8,545 nucleotides of DNA from Clostridiales bacterium (lineage in GTDB: Bacteria; Bacillota; Clostridia; Oscillospirales; Ruminococcaceae): assembly GCA_012523875.1 (NCBI GenBank), contig JAAYSW010000161.1, positions 1-8,545 of the forward strand, read 5' to 3'. Each line of letters begins with the position of its first letter. Positions within the stretch are counted from its first letter, which is position 1. Position numbers and translations under genes: made by a program. The notes under the pieces were generated by a model. That model worked only from the letters and a program-made list of their open reading frames with translations. It ran no database searches and was not told where the DNA came from. This document shows positions 1-7,097 of the stretch, piece by piece.

Positions 1-1284
1 ATAGGTAAACGTCCTACTGTTTCAAAAACTGAAAATAGAGATTTAGCTAAGTTCCCTTCCTTTAGCTCAAAGAGCTTTTTCGAGGGGGAATATACAGCTA
101 ATATCGCAAATTATTACAATGATACCGTTCCCCTTAGGAGTGTGTTTAAAGATATCACTTCAAATTTTCGTGCAAGTTTGGGAATTGAATTAGATGGTGT
201 TATTATTTATGGTAATGTAAGTGGTGGAAAAAAGAACCACAAAAAAGATTCCTTAGATGCCAAACAAACAGAGGAAACAACTAAGGGTGCTACTACTGAA
301 ACCTCCTCCGCTATAACAACTGATATTACAACCACTAATACTGATAGCCTATCCCCTACCCCTGCTGAAACTGTACCCGTTGATGAGGATGATTTAGATG
401 ATTTCGATGAGGGAATATTAAGCGGTGGAATACTTGTCTATAAAAACAGGGGTATACCTGTATATTACGGCAGTTTTGCTGCTGGGCAGAATTATGCTAG
501 CTTTGTGAATGCCTATAAAGCTGATTTGGGGGAAGGAGTTAATGTATATTCATTAGTTGCTCCAACTGCACAATCATTTTATATGCCTAAAAAGTATGCT
601 GAAAAGTATGGCAGTGAAGAAGAAAATCTTACGAATATAAGACAGTACCTAAATGGTGTTACTGAAATTGATGCATATAATGCCCTTTTACCTCATAAAA
701 AGGAAGATATATATTCAAGAACAGATCATCACTGGTCACCACTTGGAGCTTTTTATTCTGCACAAGAATTTGCTAAGAAAGCTAATGTTCCTTTCTCTGA
801 TTTATCTACATATGAAAAGGTTGTCGAACCTGGTTATGTTGGAACTCTTTATGGCTGGTCACAGGTTGCTGCACTTAAAGATAACCCTGAAGATTTTATC
901 TATTACAAGCCTTCTAATCAATACACTACGACTTATTATGATATTAATTACAACTTTGACCATGAAGGTCCCTTGCTTATAAAAGCATATGGTAGCAGCC
1001 TTTATTGTACATTTATGGGTAGTGATGAATTTATTGTGCACGTGAATACAGATGTGAAGAATGGGAGAACACTCGCAATAATTAAGGATAGCTATGGAAA
1101 TGCCCTTGTTCCGTGTTTGACAGGCTCATTTGAGAATATATATGTAATTGATATGAGATATTTTAATCTTAATGCTATAAACTTTTTGAGGGAACATGGT
1201 GTAACTGATGTTCTATTTGCTATGAACACATTTTCTGCAACAGGTGGCAATTCTAAACATATCGAGAAAATAAGAACTAAATAA
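1..1284 (+). CDS. DHHW-family (AlgX/AlgJ-like SGNH) surface-polymer acylation protein, 5' end missing
   Basis: The reading frame is open from the first base, so the gene enters from the left edge; 427 codons are visible. A GTG at 142 is internal: the upstream frame reads sensibly (…NYYNDTVPLRSVFKD), so it is not the start. The DHHW signature lies at 724-735 (codons 242-245) and a KDSYGN motif at 1084-1101 (Ser codon 364). Together these match the Asp/His and Ser of the AlgX/AlgJ SGNH-type triad. Codons 78-137 are a Thr/Ser/Asp/Glu-rich, probably disordered insert. Family members act outside the membrane with an MBOAT acyltransferase to acylate exopolysaccharide or wall polymers; an N-terminal membrane anchor would be off-window. 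The gene is 21 bp upstream of the FkbH-like gene, which suggests one operon. The family call is firm; the substrate is unknown. Confidence 0.85.
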   Translation: MGKRPTVSKTENRDLAKFPSFSSKSFFEGEYTANIANYYNDTVPLRSVFKDITSNFRASLGIELDGVIIYGNVSGGKKNHKKDSLDAKQTEETTKGATTETSSAITTDITTTNTDSLSPTPAETVPVDEDDLDDFDEGILSGGILVYKNRGIPVYYGSFAAGQNYASFVNAYKADLGEGVNVYSLVAPTAQSFYMPKKYAEKYGSEEENLTNIRQYLNGVTEIDAYNALLPHKKEDIYSRTDHHWSPLGAFYSAQEFAKKANVPFSDLSTYEKVVEPGYVGTLYGWSQVAALKDNPEDFIYYKPSNQYTTTYYDINYNFDHEGPLLIKAYGSSLYCTFMGSDEFIVHVNTDVKNGRTLAIIKDSYGNALVPCLTGSFENIYVIDMRYFNLNAINFLREHGVTDVLFAMNTFSATGGNSKHIEKIRTK

Positions 1285-1305
1285 TTTATTTGGTGGTGGA
1301 TAATC

Positions 1306-3111
1306 ATGGATAATTTGGCTTATCCTTTTGATAGTTCAAAAATACTTAAAAATAGAAAAAAAATAAAACGACAATTAATGAATAATGACACCGTAAGGAT
1401 AAAAAAGAATATCGCAATACTAGGCGGCTCAACCACTAATGATATCGTTGCGATTCTTGAATTATTTCTACTTAATAACGATATTGAACCTATGTTTTAT
1501 CAATCAGAATATGGTCAATACTGGCAAGATTCAATGTTTGAAAATGCAGAATTAACTGAATTCAAACCTGATATTATTTTCATTCATACAACCACTCGGA
1601 ATATTACAGAATATGAATTTGATATGACAACTTCTGCTGAAACAGTTGAATATCAAATACAAAAACAGTACCAGCATTTTGAATCTATGTGGCAAAGCCT
1701 TACAAAAAAATATAATTGTCCTATAATTCAAAACAATTTTGAAATGCCATCCTATCGATTGCTTGGAAATAAGGATGTAAGTGATTTTCACGGAAAACTC
1801 TGGTTCGTGAATTCATTAAATATGAAGTTTTATGAGTACGCACAAAGCAATAGAAACTTCTATATCAACGATATTAACTATCTTTCAGCTTCTTATGGAC
1901 TTGATAAATGGTCTGATTCAAAACATTGGTATTTATATAAATATGCTTTAAGTATTTCTGCAATCCCAGAACTTTCTTATAATGTTTCAAATATTATTAA
2001 ATCTATTTTTGGAAAAAACAAAAAAGCATTGGCATTAGATTTAGATAATACACTCTGGGGCGGTGTTGTTGGTGATGATGGGCAGAACGGAATAGAAATT
2101 GGGCAGGAAACTCCTGTAGCACAAGCATATCATGATTTTCAGCATTATATCAATAAGCTAAAAAGCCTTGGTATTACGCTAACTATTTGCTCAAAGAATG
2201 ATATTGAGAATGCTATCGATGGGCTAAAACATCCTGATACTATACTAACTGCCGATGATTTTGTGATTATAAAGGCAAACTGGGAAAATAAAGACAAGAA
2301 TATCCTTGATATTGCAAGTGAGCTAAATATCCTTCCAGATAGTATTGTATTTATTGACGATAATCCTGCTGAAAGGGAAATTGTTAAATCCCGCTTACCT
2401 ATGGTGGCAACACCAGAAATAAATAGCGTTGAGGAGTATATAAAAGTTCTCGATAGGGCTGGATATTTTGAAGTTACAACCTTTTCAGAGGATGATATCA
2501 GTAGAAATGATATGTACAAAGCTAATATTAAAAGATTGGTTGAGCAACAACAATTTGAAAATTATGAGGATTATCTCTTAAAGCTTGAAATGACTGCTAC
2601 CATTGAACAGTTTAAACCAGTTTATATCGAGAGAATTGTTCAGCTTACTAATAAGACAAATCAATTTAATCTCACAACAAGAAGATATTCTGAGGGTGAG
2701 ATTCATGAAATATATAAAAATGAAGGCTATATTAAGCTCTATGGTAGGCTTGTTGATAAGTTTGGAGATAATGGAATTGTTTCTATTATCATTGGAAAAA
2801 TCAAAGATTCTACAGTTAGCATCGATTTGTGGCTTATGAGTTGCCGAGTACTCAAACGTTATATGGAATATGCAATGATTGATACTCTTGTTGAAAAATG
2901 CAGGCAAAAAAATATAAATAAAATTATTGGTTATTACTATAAAACTACAAAAAATTCAATGGTAGAAAGCTTGTATCAAAAGTTGGGATTTAAAAAAACA
3001 AGTGATAATGATAAGGGAGATTCCGTTTGGGAATTATATTTAGATAATTATGAAAACAAAAATAAGGTCATTAAAGTAAATGTGGAAAAGGAGATAGTTT
3101 TAAATGAATGA
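1306..3111 (+). CDS. FkbH-like HAD-IIIC family protein with C-terminal GNAT-like domain (acyl-ACP loader)
   Basis: This 601-residue protein has the full FkbH layout. An N-terminal SGNH-like region carries GGSTTND near residue 40. The HAD core has DLDNTLWGG with the nucleophile pair D245/D247, motif II at S296-K297 (CSKND) and motif III at D351-D352 (FIDDNPAERE). A C-terminal GNAT-like part follows the family block QLTNKTNQFN (residues 446-455). In polyketide pathways FkbH takes a glyceryl group from 1,3-bisphosphoglycerate and loads it on an ACP as D-glyceryl-S-ACP. The ACP gene here overlaps the 3' end by 8 bp, so ACP loading is the likely job, although the acyl group is not shown by sequence. 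The ATG has a GGTGGTGGA ribosome site at 1292-1300. No polyketide synthase is visible, and the upstream DHHW gene points to surface-glycan modification instead. Confidence 0.88.
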   Translation: MDNLAYPFDSSKILKNRKKIKRQLMNNDTVRIKKNIAILGGSTTNDIVAILELFLLNNDIEPMFYQSEYGQYWQDSMFENAELTEFKPDIIFIHTTTRNITEYEFDMTTSAETVEYQIQKQYQHFESMWQSLTKKYNCPIIQNNFEMPSYRLLGNKDVSDFHGKLWFVNSLNMKFYEYAQSNRNFYINDINYLSASYGLDKWSDSKHWYLYKYALSISAIPELSYNVSNIIKSIFGKNKKALALDLDNTLWGGVVGDDGQNGIEIGQETPVAQAYHDFQHYINKLKSLGITLTICSKNDIENAIDGLKHPDTILTADDFVIIKANWENKDKNILDIASELNILPDSIVFIDDNPAEREIVKSRLPMVATPEINSVEEYIKVLDRAGYFEVTTFSEDDISRNDMYKANIKRLVEQQQFENYEDYLLKLEMTATIEQFKPVYIERIVQLTNKTNQFNLTTRRYSEGEIHEIYKNEGYIKLYGRLVDKFGDNGIVSIIIGKIKDSTVSIDLWLMSCRVLKRYMEYAMIDTLVEKCRQKNINKIIGYYYKTTKNSMVESLYQKLGFKKTSDNDKGDSVWELYLDNYENKNKVIKVNVEKEIVLNE

Positions 3112-3346
3112 GATGGAAGTTTATAATAGCTTAACGATAATTTTTAGGGATATTTTTGATGATGACACAATTGTAATTAATAATAATACATCTGCTGATG
3201 ATATCGAAGATTGGGATAGTTTTGAGCATATAAACCTGATTAGTGCTGTTGAAAAACAATTTAAAATGAGGTTTACTATGAAACAGGTTTCTACTATGAA
3301 AAATGTTGGAGAGATGGTTTCAATAATAATTAACACAAAAGAATAA
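3104..3346 (+). CDS. Acyl carrier protein (phosphopantetheine-binding)
   Basis: This is an 80-residue carrier protein of normal ACP size. The pantetheine attachment site is S39 (AGT at 3218-3220) in DWDSFEHINLI, the usual D-S-x-x-H/x-x-x-L pattern with Phe in place of the common Leu. The rest is the acidic helical bundle expected of an ACP. The ATG at 3104 lies inside the last codons of the FkbH-like gene (8-bp overlap), with AAGGAG at 3088-3093 placed 10 bases upstream. A second Met at residue 4 is possible but less well spaced. Tight coupling to an FkbH-like enzyme marks this as a dedicated carrier rather than the fatty-acid-synthesis ACP. A holo-ACP synthase would have to be supplied from elsewhere. 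DltC-like D-alanyl carrier is an alternative, but no DltA-type adenylating enzyme is visible. Confidence 0.9.
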   Translation: MNEMEVYNSLTIIFRDIFDDDTIVINNNTSADDIEDWDSFEHINLISAVEKQFKMRFTMKQVSTMKNVGEMVSIIINTKE

Positions 3347-3360
3347 TAGTATTTCTTTTA

Positions 3361-3369
3361 AGGAGGGGG
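3361..3369 (+). promoter_or_regulatory. Strong ribosome binding site for the response regulator
   Basis: AGGAGGGGG lies five bases before the ATG at 3375. It is the strongest Shine-Dalgarno match in the operon and fixes the start. The 28-bp gap after the ACP stop leaves no room for a separate promoter plus leader, so co-transcription is likely. Confidence 0.7.
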
Positions 3370-3374
3370 TATAA

Positions 3375-4121
3375 ATGTTACAAATTGCAGTTTGTGATGA
3401 TGATAAAGTTTTTCTTAATACACTTGTTGAAGCTATAGGCAAAATTTTATTTGAATTAAATCTTCCTTCTAATATACAATCATTTATTTATGGATCAGAA
3501 TTAATTGCAAATGTGAAAAAAGATAATGCTTGTTATGATATAATCATCTTAGATATTGATATGCCTAGGCTGAATGGCAAGGAAACTGCAAAACAGCTTA
3601 GAGAGCTTAATTCTTCCTTTAAACTTATTTTTATATCTTCTATGAATAATGAAGTTTATAATACATTTCAATATTATGCAGATGCCTTTGTGCCAAAAAA
3701 TATGTTGAACCAATTATTAAAACCCGAGCTAACAAGAATACTCAACGAAGTGAGTAATTCAAAAACACAGCTCCATTTATTTGAGGTTGAAAATGAATAC
3801 AAAAAGAAAAGCATCATAAGGCTCCCCCTTATAGATATAGTTTATTTTGAATCAATAAATAGAACTATATATATGCATACAAAAAGAAAAACTTATACTC
3901 TTACAAAAAAACTCTTCCTTTCAGTGAAGGAAGAGTATCTAGAAAAGAACTTCGTCCAAATCCATAGAACTTGCATTGTAAATATACGATATATTTATTC
4001 CATAAATGATATTGATGTTACTCTTGATAATAAAAAAATATTACCACTAAGCAGACGCCAAAAAAAAAATGTGATTAAAGAACTTACAGAATTCGTGAAC
4101 AAGGAGATTATGTATGACTGA
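3375..4121 (+). CDS. LytTR-family response regulator (AgrA/ComE-like)
   Basis: This 248-residue two-component regulator has an N-terminal receiver domain (about residues 1-120) and a C-terminal LytTR DNA-binding domain (about 135-245). The receiver shows the acidic pocket D8-D10 and the phosphoacceptor D60 in IIILDIDMPRLNG. The LytTR part shows the family pattern around FVQIHRTCIVNIRYI. The usual receiver lysine region is represented by FVPKN, which is a little divergent. LytTR proteins bind paired direct repeats near promoters and usually control peptide signalling, virulence or surface polymers. The 3' end overlaps the kinase gene by 8 bp, so the two form a cognate pair. The gene sits 28 bp after the ACP gene and probably shares its transcript; control of the acylation genes is an inference from position. 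Confidence 0.92.
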   Translation: MLQIAVCDDDKVFLNTLVEAIGKILFELNLPSNIQSFIYGSELIANVKKDNACYDIIILDIDMPRLNGKETAKQLRELNSSFKLIFISSMNNEVYNTFQYYADAFVPKNMLNQLLKPELTRILNEVSNSKTQLHLFEVENEYKKKSIIRLPLIDIVYFESINRTIYMHTKRKTYTLTKKLFLSVKEEYLEKNFVQIHRTCIVNIRYIYSINDIDVTLDNKKILPLSRRQKKNVIKELTEFVNKEIMYD

Positions 4122-5454
4122 CAATCCAATATACTCTTTTATTTTTTGTTTTATAGAAAGTTTGTTAATTCACTTTCTATTCTATAATGTATTAACCCTA
4201 AAACATGAGAAGAAAAAGAGGAATATATTATTACCTACTTCCGTGATTTTTCTTACTCTAATTATATGTTTGTTAAGTAACTTCCCATTAATGATTAGAG
4301 TAGGTTTGCTAATAGTGCTAATTCCGCTCCTTGCCTTACTTAATTTTAAAAACAACCCATATATTACTTTTTTCTTTTCTATGTTAAGTGTATATGTCTT
4401 TCTAATTGTCGATATAATAATAAGTTCAACATTTGCTATAATAGCTTCAGGAACTATAGAGGGAATATTAACAAGGAATGATTTCTATTCTATATTATTA
4501 TATATATCCGCTAAGTTTATAAATCTAATCATATATCTACTCATAGCTAGAATGTTTAAGTCATTAAACTTTAATATTCCAAAAAAATACTGGATTTTGC
4601 TTAACTTAATTATGATTGTTAATCTTTTCTTGTCCCTAGTTTTTATGGAACAATCATCTGGTATTTTTTCTTTAGATAACGGGTTAATCCATTATCTAAT
4701 ATTTTCATCCGTATTCTTAATTATGAGTTGTTTTGTTGTTTATTTCTTTATACAGATATGCTTATTCTTCCAAAAGGAAAAGGAATTCTATATTACTAAT
4801 ATAACTAATAAAGCACTCCATCAACAAATTGAAATACAAAATGTTATGGTAGATAATATCAAAAAGATAAAACATGATATGAGAAATAACCTTATAAATA
4901 TTTCTATGCTTATTAATCAAGGAAAGAATGATGAGGTTATTAATTATATCAATGAACTTACAGCTAATATTCAGCAATCTAGAAGTAATATTTGTAGGAG
5001 CGGTAATAGTATTGTCGATGCAATTATTAACTGTAAGGTTACTTTTTGTGAAAGTAATAATATTAGACTAAATTTAAAAGCGGACAAGTTACCTGAACTC
5101 AATACAAGCTTTTCTGAAATGACTACAATGCTCTCGAATGTTCTTGATAATTCTATTGAGGCTTCCCTAAAATTAGATGAAGCTGAAAGGGAAATTGATG
5201 TTCATATTTTTATATATAAAAATTATGCTGTGTTTTCTGTCATAAATAAGTTTAATTCAGAATTAAATACAGAAAATGGGGTTATTAAAACTACAAAGCT
5301 TAACAAATCTATCCATGGATATGGACTTTCATTGATAGAAGATACTGTTACTAAAAATAATGGAATATTTAATTATTCATATGATAATAATTTATTTAAG
5401 GTAACTGTAATGCTACCACTGAAAATACAAAATGAGATGAAAATTAGCTCATAA
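4114..5454 (+). CDS. GHKL-domain sensor histidine kinase (AgrC-like)
   Basis: This 446-residue membrane sensor kinase has six or seven hydrophobic helices in its first ~218 residues (roughly 4-29, 37-57, 58-78, 84-112, 125-147, 157-177, 190-218). A short coiled linker follows. The dimerisation/phosphoacceptor segment is IKHDMRNNL (H254). The GHKL ATPase domain has an N-box NVLDNSIEAS (D345/N346) and a G-box HGYGLSLIED (G402, G404). The topology and H-box match AgrC/ComD-type peptide receptors, so an extracellular peptide or other membrane signal is plausible. No agrB/agrD-like peptide genes are visible beside it. The start ATG at 4114 has AAGGAG at 4101-4106 and overlaps the regulator gene. 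The stop at 5452-5454 abuts the convergent DUF421 gene. Confidence 0.92.
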   Translation: MTDNPIYSFIFCFIESLLIHFLFYNVLTLKHEKKKRNILLPTSVIFLTLIICLLSNFPLMIRVGLLIVLIPLLALLNFKNNPYITFFFSMLSVYVFLIVDIIISSTFAIIASGTIEGILTRNDFYSILLYISAKFINLIIYLLIARMFKSLNFNIPKKYWILLNLIMIVNLFLSLVFMEQSSGIFSLDNGLIHYLIFSSVFLIMSCFVVYFFIQICLFFQKEKEFYITNITNKALHQQIEIQNVMVDNIKKIKHDMRNNLINISMLINQGKNDEVINYINELTANIQQSRSNICRSGNSIVDAIINCKVTFCESNNIRLNLKADKLPELNTSFSEMTTMLSNVLDNSIEASLKLDEAEREIDVHIFIYKNYAVFSVINKFNSELNTENGVIKTTKLNKSIHGYGLSLIEDTVTKNNGIFNYSYDNNLFKVTVMLPLKIQNEMKISS

Positions 5455-6159
5455 TCACTGGAAAGGATCATTTTTAGGTTTCTCATTTAATTTTACATAA
5501 ACATCAAGTTTATTACTATCATAAGTCGCCAAGAATATATCATTTATTTTCGTATTCCATTGTTCTTTCAATTGCCTTCTTAGCCATTCCTCTTCTTTTC
5601 CTATATGTTTTAGATTTTGATGCAGTATCCTTCCATCTATAATTACACTAGTCATTACCTTTTCCTTATTTGGTGATAAGTTCAAGTCCTGAGGATTAAC
5701 GGGACGTTTATCTGGTACGGGCAATATTGATATCATTCCATTCGGTTCAATTATAGCTGTCTGTATATCGGCTAAATTAAAAAAGCCATTAATACGGCAT
5801 TGGGTTAAGAATTCATTTACATCTAGTCTAGCTTTTGATAAATTCTCCTTATATAGCTTTCCATTATCCATAAGAATTACAGAATGACCCGTAAAAAGCC
5901 TCCTAAGTTTAATGGATTTTTTACTAACATAGGATATGCCTAGTGAAGATAGCCCATAAATAATCATCGCTATGAGAGGTAACATAAAGTTTTCCTCTAA
6001 TGATGTTGCCATTTCAGCAGCTATTGAACCTATCGTAATGCCGTTAATATAATCAAATAGGGTCATGTTAGATATCTGTTTATTCCCTATTATTTTAGTC
6101 AGAATAAATAATATGATTATTGAGCCTATCGATAATAAAGTTACATTTAAATACTGCAT
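5455..6159 (-). CDS. DUF421 (YetF-like) membrane protein
   Basis: This is a three-helix membrane protein with a cytoplasmic C-terminal domain, about 234 residues, the usual size for the YetF family. Hydrophobic segments are near residues 2-21, 34-50 and 56-75 (numbered from the chosen ATG). The TM2 motif LFDYINGITIGSIAAEMA is characteristic. The C-terminal part carries the family pattern GHSVILMDNGK…NEFLTQCRINGFFNLADIQTAIIEPNG. The biochemical role of the family is unsettled. I chose ATG at 6159 because AAAGGA at 6172-6177 directly touches the alternative TTG at 6171-6169, leaving no spacing, but is 12 bases from the ATG. The TTG would add four residues. I saw no convincing promoter with both hexamers in the 94 bp upstream. 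It faces the kinase gene and is probably unrelated to it. Confidence 0.85.
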   Translation of the reverse strand: MQYLNVTLLSIGSIIILFILTKIIGNKQISNMTLFDYINGITIGSIAAEMATSLEENFMLPLIAMIIYGLSSLGISYVSKKSIKLRRLFTGHSVILMDNGKLYKENLSKARLDVNEFLTQCRINGFFNLADIQTAIIEPNGMISILPVPDKRPVNPQDLNLSPNKEKVMTSVIIDGRILHQNLKHIGKEEEWLRRQLKEQWNTKINDIFLATYDSNKLDVYVKLNEKPKNDPFQ

Positions 6160-6171
6160 AATAATTTTCAA

Positions 6172-6177
6172 TCCTTT
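6172..6177 (-). promoter_or_regulatory. Ribosome binding site deciding the DUF421 start
   Basis: On the minus strand the sequence reads AAAGGA immediately followed by TTG, and then ATG 12 bases downstream. Zero spacing argues against the TTG as the start codon, while 12 bases is long but workable for the ATG. Confidence 0.5.
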
Positions 6178-6265
6178 ATTAATATAATTATAATATTTAT
6201 ACTATGCAGATTTGTTGGTTTTATTTATAGGCAATGTAATTTTCTCTGGAAAAATAATTATGACA

Positions 6266-6295
6266 TAGTACAATAAAACTTGACACATTTTACTC
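6266..6295 (+). repeat. Left terminal inverted repeat of IS3-family element
   Basis: This copy pairs with the reverse complement of 7061-7090. The shared outer 20 bases are TAGTAYAATAAAACTTGAYA, continuing as CATTTTACTC. The left copy has C at both Y positions and the right copy has T. That is 28 of 30 matching bases. Confidence 0.85.
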
Positions 6296-6338
6296 AAAGA
6301 TTTCGTAGGTAACATGTGCGTATAGTAATAAACACCCA

Positions 6339-6378
6339 TGGAGCGTAACGGAATGGGTATCTATTCCGTTACGCTCCA
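6339..6378. other. Perfect 16-bp hairpin inside the IS3 remnant
   Basis: The arms TGGAGCGTAACGGAAT (6339-6354) and ATTCCGTTACGCTCCA (6363-6378) are perfect inverted repeats around an 8-base loop. It lies just past the orfB stop codon, so it could act after transposase transcription. There is no T-tract after it on either strand: the + strand has six A's, and the minus strand continues into TGGGTGTTTATT. A standard intrinsic terminator is therefore not supported. A competing pairing ACCCAT (6334-6339) with ATGGGT (6353-6358) is also possible. The arms remain perfect although the neighbouring transposase is decayed. Confidence 0.7.
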
Positions 6379-6383
6379 AAAAA

Positions 6384-7020
6384 TTACGCCACTGTTTTCT
6401 GTGCTTTATAAAATTGTTTTCGCTTTTCCATAGGCGACAACCCATCATTGCCTGAACAAATCCTTCTGTTATTCCAATAGCTCATAAAGTACCACCATAT
6501 CAGCGTTTTCAAATCTTAAATATTATAATCTTCAGATTTTCTGTTCCTGCTATAAAACAGTTCCTCTTTCATTCTCGCCTACATACTCTCACAGAGGACA
6601 TTATCGTGGCATATGCCTCTAGCACTGTTCATGCTTTAAATAAGCCCATGTTTTACAATTATTTTGTGGTATCTTCCACTTGTGTATTGACTTCTTCTGT
6701 CGGAATGAAGCATTGCTCCTCTTAACTCAGGATATTCCCTAACGGTGTTTTTCCTGTTTGCACGCACAGTTATACCTTCATATTATCAGCCTCTCAAACC
6801 CTAAAACATTGACATTAAAGCAATCGAATATTGCTGAAATATACAAATTGCCATCACTTGCTTTGAATTCAGTGATGTCTGTAATATGCTTTTTGCAAGG
6901 CTTTTCAGCTTTAAAATCACACTTCAGTAGATCATCAAATTTTATCGCCTTTTTATTCCCAACCTTACCAGCAAACTTTATTGCCTATTACTTGTAATCC
7001 TTATCATAACTTTTTTCTTC
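6384..7020 (-). pseudogene. IS3-family transposase pseudogene (orfA head joined to orfB tail)
   Basis: The remnant is read leftwards. An orfA-like start (SYDKDYK, then two stops, then AIKFAGKVGNKKA) runs near 6950 straight into the orfB core FDDLLKCDFKAEKP. All three catalytic acids can be found: Asp in HITDITEF, Asp in HSDRRSQYTS (the usual Gly is Arg) and Glu in DNVLCESM. The conserved tail WWYFMSYWNNRRIC…GLSPMEKRKQ ends at a TAA at 6384-6386. In-frame stops lie at 6985-6990 (TAA TAG), 6778-6780 (TGA), 6636-6638 (TAA), 6579-6581 (TAG, replacing Trp) and 6516-6518 (TAA). There is at least one frameshift near 6730-6790, where ADNMKV*LCVQT reads in a different frame. The orfB N-terminal part and orfA C-terminal part are missing. 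It is clearly nonfunctional. Confidence 0.85.
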
Positions 7021-7048
7021 TGCTATTTCTCAGCACCCTTTTTATTTC

Positions 7049-7076
7049 ATTATATTTTTCGAGTAAAATGTATCAA
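7049..7076 (-). promoter_or_regulatory. Transposase promoter in IS3-family right end
   Basis: On the minus strand TTGATA (7071-7076) and TATAAT (7049-7054) are separated by 16 bases. The -35 lies inside the terminal inverted repeat, a usual arrangement for IS3 elements, and points toward the transposase remnant. Confidence 0.6.
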
Positions 7077-7090
7077 GTTTTATTATACTA
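7061..7090 (-). repeat. Right terminal inverted repeat of IS3-family element
   Basis: This is the partner of 6266-6295, matching 28 of 30 bases in inverted orientation. It also holds the -35 box (TTGATA on the minus strand) of the transposase promoter. The homology does not clearly continue outward: the left flank reads ATGACA, while the right flank (inverted) reads CAACCCAAAA. Confidence 0.85.
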
Positions 7091-7097
7091 TTTTGGG

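Larger units (their letters stand above)
6266..7090 (-). mobile_element. Internally deleted, decayed IS3-family insertion sequence
   Basis: The element is bounded by 30-bp terminal inverted repeats with two mismatches. Inside is a broken IS3-type transposase read leftwards. At about 825 bp it is shorter than full IS3-family elements (usually about 1.2-1.5 kb). The missing part is the end of orfA and the start of orfB. The right side may extend to 7103, since the flank ends in GGGTTGACA, which on the minus strand gives the TG…terminus common in this family. The left side does not match this extension. No clear target-site duplication is visible. The element cannot move by itself, but it keeps both ends and could be mobilised by a related transposase. 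Confidence 0.82.

Noticed and set aside
142..144. GTG as the start codon of the DHHW gene
   Set aside because: The frame stays open and protein-like to the window edge, no ribosome site precedes the GTG at a suitable spacing, and the upstream residues fit the family.
2145..2907. Minus-strand open frames of 109-124 codons inside the FkbH-like gene
   Set aside because: They are shadows of a well-conserved gene on the other strand, with no recognisable domains.
3104..3346. DltC D-alanyl carrier protein
   Set aside because: No DltA-like adenylating enzyme is present, and the gene overlaps an FkbH-like loader, so a dedicated ACP fits better.
6178..6265. Promoter for the DUF421 gene upstream of its start
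   Set aside because: A TATAAT is present on the minus strand at 6187-6192, but no acceptable -35 lies at 16-18 bases; AT-rich sequence makes such hits cheap.
6339..6378. Intrinsic transcription terminator
   Set aside because: The hairpin is followed by A's on the + strand and by no T-tract on the minus strand.
6758..6997. 79-codon + strand open frame across the IS3 remnant
   Set aside because: It lies opposite the recognisable transposase reading on the minus strand and shows no family resemblance or ribosome site.
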